Counted from the stretch's first letter, positions 1-8,833 are shown. The stretch is 64,000 bases of DNA from Bradyrhizobium sp. SSBR45G (GCF_030159255.1 NZ_BSCT01000020.1:83704-147703); one strand, 5' to 3'. Notes: generated by a model not told the origin, from the sequence alone. Made by a program: numbers and translations.

Positions 1-2
1 TC

Positions 3-899
3 GCCGAGATCGTGCTCGACGAGAGCGGCTACACCGAGATGTGGCAGAAGGACCGCTCGGCCGATGCGGCCGGTCGCCTCGACAATTTGAAAGAGCTCAT
101 CCGTTCGATGGAGGAGTTCGAGAATCTGCACGGCTTCCTCGAGCACATCTCGCTGGTGATGGACCGCGAGGGCGCCGCCGACGAGGAGGCGGTGTCGCTG
201 ATGACCCTGCACTCGGCGAAGGGACTGGAATTCGACAACGTATTCCTGCCGGGCTGGGAGGAAGGCCTGTTTCCGAGCCAGCGCACGCTGGACGAACAGG
301 GCCGCGCCGGATTGGAAGAAGAGCGCCGCCTCGCCCATGTCGGGCTGACGCGGGCGCGCCGTCGCGCCAAGCTCTATTTCGCCACCAACCGCCGCATCCA
401 CGGCACCTGGACCACGACCATTCCGTCACGCTTCCTCGACGAATTGCCGGCCGCGAGCGTCGAGATCACCGAGTCCAAGGGCGGCTCGGGCTGGGGCGGC
501 GCCGGCGGCTATGGTCCCTCACGGTTCGACAATGTCGAGTCGTTCGGATCGAGCTATTCGACGCCGGGCTGGCAGCGCGCGCAGGCGCGTCGGCCTGGCG
601 CAGGCGGCTCATCGGGCGGCGGCTTCAAGGAAGACCCCTCTCCGTTCGCGGGCCGCGATCCTTTCGGCGGCGGCTTTGGCGGTAATTTTGGCCGCAACAA
701 GCGCGGGCCGCTGACCATCGAGGGCGAGCTGGTGGCCAAATCCACCGGCACGACGTCGGAATTCGCGCCCGACGACCGCGTGTTTCATCAGAAGTTCGGC
801 TATGGCAACGTCATCAAGGTCGATGGCAACAAGCTGACCATTGCCTTCGACAAGGCCGGTGAAAAGCACGTCGTCGACAGCTTCGTGCAGCGGGCGTGA
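3..899 (+). CDS. uvrD: UvrD/PcrA-type ATP-dependent DNA helicase, C-terminal part (5' end outside window)
   Basis: Superfamily 1A 3'-5' DNA helicase used in nucleotide-excision and mismatch repair and in clearing replication blocks. The reading frame is open from base 3, so the N-terminal Walker A region lies upstream of the window. Visible are the late SF1 motifs: MTLHSAKGLEFDNVFLPG (motif V region), then LEEERRLAHVGLTRAR (motif VI, with the arginine finger region). A Gly/Ser-rich linker of about 100 residues follows, then a C-terminal Tudor-like segment (HQKFGYGNVIKVDGNKLTIA) typical of PcrA/UvrD, used for RNA polymerase contact. The stop is TGA at 897-899. The assignment to UvrD/PcrA rather than Rep rests on that C-terminal domain. 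Confidence 0.93.
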   Translation, partial: AEIVLDESGYTEMWQKDRSADAAGRLDNLKELIRSMEEFENLHGFLEHISLVMDREGAADEEAVSLMTLHSAKGLEFDNVFLPGWEEGLFPSQRTLDEQGRAGLEEERRLAHVGLTRARRRAKLYFATNRRIHGTWTTTIPSRFLDELPAASVEITESKGGSGWGGAGGYGPSRFDNVESFGSSYSTPGWQRAQARRPGAGGSSGGGFKEDPSPFAGRDPFGGGFGGNFGRNKRGPLTIEGELVAKSTGTTSEFAPDDRVFHQKFGYGNVIKVDGNKLTIAFDKAGEKHVVDSFVQRA

Positions 900-1016
900 C
901 CTGACGGCCACGACCGCCGGGCGCCTGGCGAAGCGCGCGTTTCACCGCAATCGAACTTCACACTTCGCCACCGTTAGGCCTTGACCATGGCAGTGCGCAT
1001 CGTATGAGATGCAACC

Positions 1017-1433
1017 ATGGTCCGGGGATGCATTCTGTTGAGTGTTGCGGTCGCGCTGATCGTGCCGTCGCTGGCGGCGGCGCAGACGATGAGCTTTGGC
1101 GACTCCGCGGGGTTGATCGCGTCGAGCTGCGGCGCCGACATCACCGCCAATTGCCGCGGCGTCAATCTCGACTCCAACCGCCTCAAGGAGTGCCTGTCGC
1201 GCAACCAGGACGTGGTCTCGGCGCAGTGCAAGGCCACCTATTTCAAGGCGTTCGAGGCGATCCAGAAGCGCATCGCCGCCCGTGTCACGGTGGCGAATGC
1301 CTGCCAGCGTGAGATCGTCAAGCTGTGCGGCGGCTCGACCAAGGAAACCAGCAAATCGATTCCGTGCCTTTTGACCGCGAACGGCGTCAATGCGCGCTGT
1401 CAGCAGGCCATGGGCGAGGCAGGGTATCGCTGA
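1017..1433 (+). CDS. Secreted cysteine-rich small protein
   Basis: 138 residues with a clear Sec signal peptide (positively charged start, hydrophobic core, AAAQ cleavage region near residue 22). The mature part has six cysteines in C-x(n)-C pairs (SCGADITANCRGV, ECLSRNQ, QCKATY, ACQREIVKLCGG, PCLL, RCQQ), resembling the Cys-rich repeat (GLG1-like) pattern seen in small periplasmic proteins of Bradyrhizobium and relatives. Disulfides are therefore likely. The ATG at 1017 is chosen because it gives the signal peptide; the ribosome site is weak. The stop overlaps the ATG of the next gene (TGATG), so the two are almost certainly translated together. Molecular function unknown. Confidence 0.75.
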   Translation: MVRGCILLSVAVALIVPSLAAAQTMSFGDSAGLIASSCGADITANCRGVNLDSNRLKECLSRNQDVVSAQCKATYFKAFEAIQKRIAARVTVANACQREIVKLCGGSTKETSKSIPCLLTANGVNARCQQAMGEAGYR

Positions 1434-2104
1434 TGCGGCGGACGACGACATCGCTGTTGCCGGGGTTGCTGGCCGCTTCGCTCGCGCTGGCCGGCGCGCC
1501 CGCGCGATCGCAGGAGGTGACGCGCGAGGACATCGTGCGCCAGCTCAACCGCTTCGAGACCGCGCCGACGCTCGATCTGCCGGCGCTCAAGCAGCAGACC
1601 CAGGAGCGCTCGAAGATCCGCAGCCGCAACGAGCCGCCACCGCAAAAGCGGACGCCGATCGCGCCTGAGCTGATGACCCTGCCGACCTTCAACGTCGACA
1701 TCCAGTTCGACCCGGACACCCCGATCGTGCGTCCGGAATCCTACCAGGCCGTCGGGCGGATCGCCGATGCGATGGTGTATGCCGACCTGCTGCCCTACAC
1801 GTTCCTGATCGTCGGCCATGTCGAAGCCAACGGCAAGCGCGAGTCCAACGTCATCCTGAGCCAGCGCCGCGCCGACGCGATCCGCGACATTTTGGCCAAC
1901 ACCTTCAAGATCTCGGTCAAACGGCTGCAATCGCTCGGTCTCGGCGAGGAGCAGCTGCTCGATCCCACCAAGCCGACGGCGCCCGTCAATCAGCAGATCC
2001 AGATCCTCACCGTCGCCAAGGCGGTCGAAGAGGCGGCCGCGCCGGTTCCAGCCGCGCCGCCCGCAGCGTCCGGCAAGCAGCCGCCGCGCAAGCATCGCAA
2101 TTGA
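1433..2104 (+). CDS. OmpA-family exported protein
   Basis: 223 residues from the ATG that overlaps the preceding stop. The N-terminus has a signal peptide (about residues 1-27, ending ARSQE), followed by a Pro/Arg-rich linker and a C-terminal OmpA-like domain (about 85-200). Recognisable are the start strand NVDIQFDPDTPIVRPES, the central GHVEANGKRESNVILSQRRA block (equivalent to the GHTD..G...N..LS..RA motif) and the end strand VNQQIQILTV. In the family this domain binds peptidoglycan meso-DAP. The usual TD is VE and the usual NRRV is NQQI, so ligand binding is less certain. It ends in a low-complexity Ala/Pro tail. Likely co-transcribed with the Cys-rich gene. Confidence 0.8.
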   Translation: MRRTTTSLLPGLLAASLALAGAPARSQEVTREDIVRQLNRFETAPTLDLPALKQQTQERSKIRSRNEPPPQKRTPIAPELMTLPTFNVDIQFDPDTPIVRPESYQAVGRIADAMVYADLLPYTFLIVGHVEANGKRESNVILSQRRADAIRDILANTFKISVKRLQSLGLGEEQLLDPTKPTAPVNQQIQILTVAKAVEEAAAPVPAAPPAASGKQPPRKHRN

Positions 2105-2354
2105 TGCAAATGAGATCTGCGTCTGCGCCGTGAACCCGGAGCGTGTCGGGCGCGACAGCTTCACATGGCACCGACGTCATCGGCTGCGCCGTGCTCATGG
2201 AACCCATTCCCGGATTTGCGCGTCAAGACCGCGTGGGGACGGGGCGGATCAGGGCCGCGATTGCCGGTTTGTCGATGCAGCCGCTTGATGGTATAGCCCG
2301 GTCTTTGCGGCTGTCGATTGAGCGGTGGCCGATCCATCGACCAGCGAGTCCGCC

Positions 2355-2906
2355 ATGAACGCCATGTTCCGACGCCAGATGATCGACTACGTCGAATATC
2401 ATCGCGATCCGCGCAACGGCCTGATGCACGTGCTCGGGATCATCCTGTTGTTCCTAGGCGCCGTGCTTCCCTTGAGCTTGTGGCATTTCGACGCGTTCGG
2501 TTTCCGGATCAGCCTTGGCGCGGTTCTGGCGCTGCCGGTGCTGCTCTATTGGCTGCTGCTTGATGCCGCACTCGGTGCCGGCATATTGGCTTTTGCCGTG
2601 CTGTTCCTTGCTGTGGCCATGATGATTTCCGACCACGTCCACGGATTTGCCCTGTGGGCTCTCTGTGCCGCGCTGGTGATCCTTGGCCTGGTGTCGCAGG
2701 CCGTCGGCCACAAGTTCTTCGAGCGCAACAATCCGTCTCTGCTGGATCATCCGGCACATCTGTTTCTCGGCCCGATGTTCGTGATGGCGAAGTTGTACGT
2801 GGCATTAGGATTCCGGCCGTCCGTGGCCGATCTCGTGACGCCCAACTGGTCGCCGGATCGGCTCGCATCGGATTCTCTTCAAGGCGATCAGCACTCGCGT
2901 CCCTAA
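2355..2906 (+). CDS. Mpo1-like (DUF962) membrane protein
   Basis: 183 residues from the ATG at 2355 (a GTG at 2325 would add ten residues). Four or so hydrophobic segments span residues 20-120. Conserved features of the DUF962/YGL010w/Mpo1 family are visible: HRDPRNGLMHVLGI near the N-terminus, then Q..GHKFFERNNPSLLDHP and HLFLGPMFVMAKL. Yeast Mpo1 is an iron-dependent dioxygenase acting on 2-hydroxy fatty acids in the ER; bacterial members are mostly uncharacterised inner-membrane proteins. The histidines of the first and last motifs would be the metal ligands. The stop overlaps the next start (TAATG), implying an operon with the epimerase. Confidence 0.75.
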   Translation: MNAMFRRQMIDYVEYHRDPRNGLMHVLGIILLFLGAVLPLSLWHFDAFGFRISLGAVLALPVLLYWLLLDAALGAGILAFAVLFLAVAMMISDHVHGFALWALCAALVILGLVSQAVGHKFFERNNPSLLDHPAHLFLGPMFVMAKLYVALGFRPSVADLVTPNWSPDRLASDSLQGDQHSRP

Positions 2907-3931
2907 TGAAAGTCCTCGTCACCGGCGGCAGCGGATTTATCGGACATCACCTCGTCTCTGCGCTCGCAGCCCGGGGCGCGGAGGTGCGCGTGCTCGATGT
3001 GCGCTCTCCCACCCAGCTGATCGCGGAGGTGGAGTATATCGAGGGCTCGGTGCTCGATGCGGGTCTGGTGAGGCAGGCCGTTGCGGGGATGGATCAGGTC
3101 TACCATCTCGCCGGACTGCCCGGCATGTGGATGCCGGACCGCGAGGATTTCTACCGCGTCAACTGCGTCGGCACCGAAACGGTGCTGGCGGCCGCACGGG
3201 CGAGCCGGGTCCGCCGCTTCCTGCATTGCTCGACCGAATCGATCCTGTTCGATTACCCGGGCTCGACGGGCGCCGCGTCGGCGCCCACCGCGCCGCCGGC
3301 CGATGCCATGCCGGGGGCCTACACCCGCTCCAAGGCGCTGGCCGAGGAACGCGCCATGGCGGCGGCCGCGGATGGTTTCCCCGTCGTCGTGGGCACGCCG
3401 ACGATGCCGATCGGGCCGCATGACAGCAACCTGACACCGCCATCGGCGATGCTGCGGATGTTCCTCGACAGCCGCGTCCAGCTTTATCTCGATTTCATCG
3501 TCAATCTCGTCGACGTCCGCGACGTTGCGATCGGCCTGATCCTGGCGATGGAGCGCGGCAAGGTCGGCGGCCGCTACGTGTTCGGCGGCGAGAGCCTGCG
3601 GCTCAGCCGCATCCTCGAGCTGATGGCGGCGATCAGCGGCCGCAAGCATGTCGCGATCTCCGTGCCCGGCCGGCTGGCCGAACTGTCCGCGGGCCTGCTG
3701 GAATACGTCTCGGATCACCTCACCAAGCGCTGCCCCTCGGGCACCGCCGAGGGGGTGCGGATCGCCCGCTCGGCCTCGGACCTGTCGATCGACAAGGCCA
3801 AACGGGAGCTTGGCTACGCGCCCCGCCCGATCGAGCCGACTTTGCGCGAGACCATCGCCTTCCTGCTCGGTTCCGAGCAGCCCAAGCGGCTCGACGAGAA
3901 ACAACACCCTTTTCGCACCGCGGCAGAATAG
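2906..3931 (+). CDS. NAD(P)-dependent epimerase/reductase, extended SDR family
   Basis: 341 residues. The Rossmann nucleotide-binding motif TGGSGFIGHHL lies at residues 6-16, followed by the acidic VLDVRS that suggests NAD preference. Further SDR landmarks are YHLAGLPGMWM, the catalytic Ser/Thr strand HCSTES, and the Tyr-x3-Lys pair in YTRSKALAEE. The profile resembles dihydroflavonol-4-reductase-like and HpnA-type (hopanoid-associated) sugar epimerases. The substrate cannot be read from sequence and no other hopanoid gene is nearby. The ATG overlaps the Mpo1-like stop. The C-terminal 20 residues are polar and not diagnostic. Confidence 0.8.
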   Translation: MKVLVTGGSGFIGHHLVSALAARGAEVRVLDVRSPTQLIAEVEYIEGSVLDAGLVRQAVAGMDQVYHLAGLPGMWMPDREDFYRVNCVGTETVLAAARASRVRRFLHCSTESILFDYPGSTGAASAPTAPPADAMPGAYTRSKALAEERAMAAAADGFPVVVGTPTMPIGPHDSNLTPPSAMLRMFLDSRVQLYLDFIVNLVDVRDVAIGLILAMERGKVGGRYVFGGESLRLSRILELMAAISGRKHVAISVPGRLAELSAGLLEYVSDHLTKRCPSGTAEGVRIARSASDLSIDKAKRELGYAPRPIEPTLRETIAFLLGSEQPKRLDEKQHPFRTAAE

Positions 3932-3972
3932 CTAAGAGCAGCCGGTTCAACGTCTCATAACGGTGCCAAGAC

Positions 3973-4596
3973 ATGTCCGGTGATGCCAGCCCCGTCTCGT
4001 CGTTCGCGTTCAGCGGATGGACCACCAATTGGCCCACCTCGCTGCTCGCCATCATCTGGCTGATCTGGCTCGCCAGCTGGGTCGGGGCCTCGTTCTGGTC
4101 CGGGCGCACCCGCAAGCACGTGACCGTGATCAAGACCAGCCGCTACCATGCGCTGATCGTGCTCGGCGGTATCCTGTTCACGCCCTGGACCTCGCGCCTG
4201 CTCGGCGAAAGGCCGTTCTGGACCCCGGGCGAGACCGGCGTCTATCTCCTGACCGTGGTCACGCTGGCCGGCATCGCCTTCACCTGGTGGGCGCGCATCC
4301 ATCTCGGCCGCTTCTGGTCCAACGCGATCACCCACAAGGAAGGCCACAAGGTCATCGACACCGGCCCGTACGGCATGGTGCGTCACCCGATCTACACCGG
4401 CCTGATCCTCGGCATGATCGCGACCGGCATCGCCGTGGGCACGGTCAGCGCGGTGCTCGGCGCCATCCTGATCTCGCTCGGCATGGCCTGGAAGGCCAAG
4501 ATGGAAGAAGTCTTCCTCGCCCAGGAGCTCGGCCCGGATTACGTCACCTACCGGCACCGCGTCCCGATGATCATCCCGTTCCTGCCGGCAGGCTGA
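3973..4596 (+). CDS. Isoprenylcysteine carboxyl methyltransferase (ICMT)-like membrane protein
   Basis: 207 residues with about five transmembrane segments (roughly 25-45, 55-70, 90-108, 135-160, plus a C-terminal re-entrant region). The family signature GPYGMVRHPIYTG is present around residues 130-142, followed by an E..FL..ELG.DY..Y..R block, together forming the SAM and lipid-substrate site. Bacterial ICMT/PEMT-like proteins methylate small molecules or lipids. There is no prenylated CaaX protein known here, so the substrate is unknown. It lies 41 nt after the epimerase and converges with the LysM hydrolase gene (13-nt gap). Confidence 0.8.
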   Translation: MSGDASPVSSFAFSGWTTNWPTSLLAIIWLIWLASWVGASFWSGRTRKHVTVIKTSRYHALIVLGGILFTPWTSRLLGERPFWTPGETGVYLLTVVTLAGIAFTWWARIHLGRFWSNAITHKEGHKVIDTGPYGMVRHPIYTGLILGMIATGIAVGTVSAVLGAILISLGMAWKAKMEEVFLAQELGPDYVTYRHRVPMIIPFLPAG

Positions 4597-4609
4597 GCGT
4601 CCTGCGAAC

Positions 4610-5641
4610 TCACCGCCGCATCTGGGCTTCCGCAGGCGGCGGGACCGGTTGATTGACCGCCTGGGGCAGCAGGTGGCGCGGCAGGATGATGCGCTGGCCG
4701 GGCACCAGCGGCTGCGCCGCGAGGCCGCGATTGGACTGCTGCAGCGCCCAGAGCGGAACGCGATAATTGGCCGCAATCTGGTCGAGGGTCTCACCCGGCC
4801 GCACCGCCAGCGGAGTGCCGCTGTCCCACAGCTCCACCGAGACCTTCGGCGGCACCAGATAGCGCAACTGCACCGGATCGACCTCTGCCGTGGCCGAGGT
4901 CTGTGACAGCTGGCTGATCATGGTCACCAGCTGGGCATGCACATCTTCCATCTTGTCGATGTTGATGTGCGTGACCTCGTCATGGTCCTTCATGTCGAAG
5001 CTGGCGTAATGGCCGCGGAAGCCGGGCTCCGGCTTGACGTCGCCGCCGCCGAGGATGTTGTCCGACAGGAACAGGTTGATGAAGCGCTGCACGTTGGGCG
5101 GGACGCTCTTGGTCGCGTGCGCCGGATCGACCGTGACCACGAGGGCGACCGGGATGTTCTGCTCCTGCAGCGAGATCGCGATGCGGACGCTGCACAGCCC
5201 GCCCATCGAATGACCGATCAGCACGATCGGCCCCTGATCCTGGCGGTAGTTCCTGGCCACCTGCAGCGCGATCAGATCGCACAGCGTGAACTCGTAGACG
5301 CTCGCCTGGAAGCCGGCCTTCTCGACCTTCTCGGCCAGACGGTCCATGCCGGTCGAGAACAACGGACCGAGCGCGCCGCGAAACAGGTAGACCCGCGGCG
5401 GCGGCAGCGGCTGAGCCGCCTCGGGCGGACGCTCCGGCGCGGAACGGATGGCCGCGGGGGTTGGCAAGGTGGTCGCCTTGGCGGATTTGCTGGGCGCGGT
5501 GGCCGAGGCCGCTCCGGCGCGGCTGGCTTGCGGCCCGGCGGTCGCGGCGACCGCCGCGACGAGCAGCACGGCCAGCCAGCGACGGGCTGCAGCCCCGGCT
5601 GCGTCGCGCCGGTCTCTCGCGATTCGCGCCACGCTGGTCAT
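4610..5641 (-). CDS. Exported alpha/beta hydrolase with C-terminal LysM domain
   Basis: 343 residues. A signal peptide (about 1-43, Arg-rich then hydrophobic) precedes a Pro/Ala linker. An alpha/beta-hydrolase fold spans about 80-250 with nucleophile elbow GHSMGG, a candidate acid in VTVDPAH and a candidate histidine in VTHINIDK. Near residues 285-330 is a LysM motif (GETLDQIAANYRVPLWALQQ ... LVPGQRIILP), which binds glycan chains of peptidoglycan, so the enzyme is probably held at the cell wall. It is paralogous to the next gene (shared VYLxRG start and the HINIDK/HITIEK block). Substrate unknown: lipase or esterase-like. Confidence 0.78.
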   Translation of the reverse strand: MTSVARIARDRRDAAGAAARRWLAVLLVAAVAATAGPQASRAGAASATAPSKSAKATTLPTPAAIRSAPERPPEAAQPLPPPRVYLFRGALGPLFSTGMDRLAEKVEKAGFQASVYEFTLCDLIALQVARNYRQDQGPIVLIGHSMGGLCSVRIAISLQEQNIPVALVVTVDPAHATKSVPPNVQRFINLFLSDNILGGGDVKPEPGFRGHYASFDMKDHDEVTHINIDKMEDVHAQLVTMISQLSQTSATAEVDPVQLRYLVPPKVSVELWDSGTPLAVRPGETLDQIAANYRVPLWALQQSNRGLAAQPLVPGQRIILPRHLLPQAVNQPVPPPAEAQMRR

Positions 5642-5758
5642 TCGGGCTCCCGGGACAGCTGAAAGCTCAATTCAAGCAGGGTCATGTCGCCCTGCCATAC
5701 CGCTTGTCACTGCCGAATGGGAGCATTTTGGGGCGCGTGGCGGCGCTCCCCGTGGCTT

Positions 5759-6493
5759 CTAGCGGTAACCGGTGGCGCTGGCGGCGCGCTGCGGAGCCGC
5801 CATGCGGGTGGGCGGCGACGCTCCCGGACGGCCCTTGCCGCCGAACACGACCGAGTCGATCGCGCCGATCACCTTCTGCTGCATGACCTGGTTCTTCTCG
5901 ATGGTGATGTGTCCGACGCCGGGAACCGTCGCGACGTCCACATTCTCGAGCTTGCCGCGGAAGCCGTCGTCACGGCGAACCGGCTCGCCGGCGCCGCTGG
6001 CAATGTAGAAATTGATGTAGCGCTCGGCATTGCCGCCGACGAGCTTGGTCTTGAACACCGAGTCGAGACCGATCGCGAGCTTCACCGGCACGCCGAGCTG
6101 GCCGAGCTTGTTGATCATGTCCGGCAGGGCAGTCGCGCCCGAGGAATGGCCGACAAGGATGATGGTCTTGATCCGGCCGGACTTGTAGGCGGTGGCGGCC
6201 TCGTCGGCGAGCGACGACCACGAGACGAAATTGGCGACCGTGTTCGGGATGCCCTGCGAATCCAGCTTGGCGGCGATGTCGTCGAGCCCAAGCGAGAAGA
6301 TGTTGAGCACGCCGCGCAGGAGATAGACATGCGTGGTGCTGGCGGCGCTGGCCGCGGCCTGGCTGGGGGCCGCGCGCACCGATCCGGTCCCGAGCGGAAC
6401 GACCAGCGCCAGCGCCAGCGCGACCATGCCCAACCATCGCGCCGGCAGGCTGCGCGTCGGGGTGATGATGGTGGTGCGGAAACGTGGCGTCAT
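5759..6493 (-). CDS. Exported alpha/beta hydrolase-like protein (paralogue of the LysM hydrolase)
   Basis: 244 residues from the ATG at 6493, preceded by a good GGAG ribosome site; upstream in-frame codons lack one. Signal peptide about residues 1-42. The hydrolase core begins THVYLLRGVLNIFSLGLDD. The nucleophile region is VGHSSGA, with the glycine after the usual S-x-G replaced by Ala. A candidate acid lies in GLDSVF and the histidine in VPGVGHITIEK. Unlike its neighbour it has no LysM domain. It sits 117 nt upstream on the same strand, so both may be co-transcribed. Function unknown beyond hydrolase-like. Confidence 0.72.
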   Translation of the reverse strand: MTPRFRTTIITPTRSLPARWLGMVALALALVVPLGTGSVRAAPSQAAASAASTTHVYLLRGVLNIFSLGLDDIAAKLDSQGIPNTVANFVSWSSLADEAATAYKSGRIKTIILVGHSSGATALPDMINKLGQLGVPVKLAIGLDSVFKTKLVGGNAERYINFYIASGAGEPVRRDDGFRGKLENVDVATVPGVGHITIEKNQVMQQKVIGAIDSVVFGGKGRPGASPPTRMAAPQRAASATGYR

Positions 6494-6773
6494 CGGTCCT
6501 TCTCCACGGCGGAAATGTCGAGACGGCGGGAACCGTACAAGAGATGCTCGCAGACGCAACATGGTGCAACATCATTTGCGGCGGTTCATCGCCCGGACGT
6601 GGCAGCCCGGCAACACCCACCCGAATTGGCCATGGAAAAGCCAAGGAAGCGACATGATCTATGTCGGACCATGCGATTGCGGGACCGCCTCCCCCTTCCT
6701 ATGTGTGCGCTTCCTCGCAGCTGCGCCCCTCTCATCCCCCCGCTGCTTTCCGAATCACACCGAAATCCCCGTG

Positions 6774-7694
6774 ATGGCTCCCGTCATTTCCGTTTCCGGC
6801 CTGTCGAAGACCTATGCGTCGGGCTTCACGTCGCTAAACAACATCCATCTCGAAATCACGCGCGGCGAGATCTTCGCGCTGCTCGGCCCCAACGGCGCCG
6901 GCAAGACGACGCTGATCAGCATCATCTGCGGCATCGTCAACGCGTCCTCGGGCAAGGTCGCGGTCGGCGGTCACGACATCAACAGCGATTTCCGCGCCGC
7001 GCGGTCGCTGATCGGGCTGGTGCCGCAGGAGCTGCACACCGATTCGTTCGAGAGCGTGTGGGCGACCGTGAGCTTCAGCCGCGGCCTGTTCGGCAAGCCG
7101 AAGAACCCGGCCCTGATCGAGAAGATCCTCAAGGATCTGTCGCTCTGGGACAAGAAGGACGCCAAGATCATCACGCTGTCGGGCGGCATGAAACGCCGCG
7201 TGATGATCGCCAAGGCGCTGTCGCATGAGCCGCAGGTGCTGTTCCTGGACGAGCCGACCGCGGGCGTCGACGTCGAGCTGCGCAAGGGCATGTGGGACAT
7301 CGTACGCGAGCTGAAGGCCGCAGGCGTCACCATCATCCTCACCACGCACTACATCGAGGAAGCCGAGGAGATGGCCGACCGCGTCGGCGTCATCACCAAG
7401 GGCGAGATCATCCTCGTCGAGGACAAGGCCAAGCTGATGGCCAAGCTCGGCCGCAAGCGGCTGAGCCTGCACCTGCAGCACCGGATCGACAGCATTCCCG
7501 AGGCGCTGGCGCCCTATCATCTTACGCTGTCCGAGGACGGCTGGCGGCTTGCCTACGACTACGACACCAAGGGCGAGCGCACCGGCATCACGAGCCTGCT
7601 CGGCGATCTCAGGACGGCCGGCATCCGCTTCGTCGATCTCGAGACCAAGCAATCATCCCTCGAGGACATCTTCGTCAGCCTGGTGAACCAATGA
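6774..7694 (+). CDS. ABC-2 type exporter, ATP-binding protein
   Basis: 306 residues. Walker A is GPNGAGKTTLI, the Q-loop is LVPQELH, the signature LSGGMKRRVMIAKAL, Walker B QVLFLDEPTAGVD, and the switch His is in TTHYIEEAEEMADRVGV. About 90 C-terminal residues after the NBD are typical of the drug/polysaccharide export subfamily (DrrA/CcmA/NodI-like). The ATG at 6774 is chosen because MAPVISVSGLSKTY is the usual beginning of this fold; longer in-frame starts would add non-conserved sequence. The stop overlaps the permease start (ATGA), forming a two-gene transporter. The substrate is not predictable. Confidence 0.9.
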   Translation: MAPVISVSGLSKTYASGFTSLNNIHLEITRGEIFALLGPNGAGKTTLISIICGIVNASSGKVAVGGHDINSDFRAARSLIGLVPQELHTDSFESVWATVSFSRGLFGKPKNPALIEKILKDLSLWDKKDAKIITLSGGMKRRVMIAKALSHEPQVLFLDEPTAGVDVELRKGMWDIVRELKAAGVTIILTTHYIEEAEEMADRVGVITKGEIILVEDKAKLMAKLGRKRLSLHLQHRIDSIPEALAPYHLTLSEDGWRLAYDYDTKGERTGITSLLGDLRTAGIRFVDLETKQSSLEDIFVSLVNQ

Positions 7695-8452
7695 ACCTGC
7701 GAGCGGTCGGCGCAATCTATCAATTCGAGATGGCGCGCACCTGGCGCACGATCCTGCAGAGCATCGTGTCCCCGGTCGTGTCGACGTCGCTCTATTTCGT
7801 GGTGTTCGGCGCCGCGATCGGCTCGCGCATCAGCGAGGTCCAGGGCGTCAGCTACGGCACCTTCATCGTCCCGGGGCTGGTGATGCTGTCGGTCCTGACC
7901 CAGAGCATCGCCAACGCCTCGTTCGGGATCTACTTCCCGAAATTCATCGGCACGATCTACGAAATCCTGTCGGCGCCGATCTCGCATGTCGAGATCGTGC
8001 TCGGCTATGTCGGCGCGGCGGCGACGAAATCGATCATTCTCGGGCTGATCATCCTGGCCACTGCGGGCCTGTTCGTGCCGTTGCACATCCAGCACCCGGT
8101 CTGGATGCTGTCGTTCCTGGTGCTGACCGCCGTGACCTTCAGCCTGTTCGGCTTCATCATCGGCATTTGGGCCGACGGCTTCGAGAAGCTGCAGATGATC
8201 CCGATGCTGGTGGTGACGCCGCTGACCTTCCTCGGCGGCAGCTTCTACTCGGTCAACATGCTGCCGCCGGCCTGGCACTCGATCGCGCTGCTGAACCCGG
8301 TCGTCTACCTGATCTCCGGCTTCCGCTGGAGCTTCTATGAGATCGCCGACGTCAGGGTCGAGATCAGCGTCGCGATGACGCTCGCGTTCCTCGCGATCTG
8401 CATGACGGTCATCTGGTGGATCTTCAAGACCGGCTACCGGCTCAAGCGCTGA
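7691..8452 (+). CDS. ABC-2 type exporter, permease protein
   Basis: 253 residues with six predicted membrane helices, the usual size for ABC-2 permeases (NodJ/DrrB/YadH type). It starts MNLRAVGAIYQFEMARTWRT, a cytoplasmic amphipathic elbow. Conserved landmarks are YGTFIVPGLVM in the first loop and TPLTFLGGSFYSVNMLPP, then LNPVVYLISGFRW near the C-terminus, the ABC-2 signature region. The ATG overlaps the ATPase TGA. Together they form a half-size exporter dimer that could move drugs, lipids or polysaccharide. It converges with the glycine-rich protein gene (30-nt gap). Confidence 0.9.
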   Translation: MNLRAVGAIYQFEMARTWRTILQSIVSPVVSTSLYFVVFGAAIGSRISEVQGVSYGTFIVPGLVMLSVLTQSIANASFGIYFPKFIGTIYEILSAPISHVEIVLGYVGAAATKSIILGLIILATAGLFVPLHIQHPVWMLSFLVLTAVTFSLFGFIIGIWADGFEKLQMIPMLVVTPLTFLGGSFYSVNMLPPAWHSIALLNPVVYLISGFRWSFYEIADVRVEISVAMTLAFLAICMTVIWWIFKTGYRLKR

Positions 8453-8482
8453 GCCGGCAGTTTATCTGTTGCCATCATCGGC

Positions 8483-8833
8483 TCAGCGGGCGCAGTGGAA
8501 GTGCCCGTAGCCGTCGCGATAGCCGCGGCAATGATAATGGCGGTGGTAATAGGAGCGGTGCGGAATGCCGAGGACGCCCTCGACGCCGCCAACCACGCCG
8601 CCGACACCGGCACCGACCGCCCCTCCGACCACGCCTCCTACGGGACCTGCGATCCGGTTGCCTTCATGAGCGCCCTCATGGGCGCCGCGGATGATGCCCT
8701 GGGCATGGGCGAATTGCGGAAGCGCCAGCCAGGCCAGTGCGAGAAACAGCAGAGCGAGCGCTGCGAGCAGATAGGTCAGTCGCTGCGGGGCCCGGTCGTC
8801 GAGCACCGCCGTCTTGGCCTTCATCGTCAACAT
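8483..8833 (-). CDS. Small exported glycine-rich protein, unknown function
   Basis: 116 residues from the ATG at 8833, which has an AGGA six bases upstream; an alternative ATG lies at 8824. After a polar start, a hydrophobic stretch (about residues 19-38) ends ALPQFAHAQG, a plausible signal peptidase site. The mature part has a GxxGGxxGxxxG run (residues about 55-85), which may insert in or pack on membranes as in glycine-zipper proteins. The tail is His/Tyr/Cys-rich (HRSYYHRHYHCRGYRDGYGH), suggesting metal affinity. No family assigned. Confidence 0.6.
   Translation of the reverse strand: MLTMKAKTAVLDDRAPQRLTYLLAALALLFLALAWLALPQFAHAQGIIRGAHEGAHEGNRIAGPVGGVVGGAVGAGVGGVVGGVEGVLGIPHRSYYHRHYHCRGYRDGYGHFHCAR

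Noticed and set aside
2654..2905. Upstream extension of the epimerase frame over the Mpo1-like gene
   Set aside because: The Rossmann motif begins six residues after the ATG at 2906, and the extension overlaps a conserved gene in another frame.
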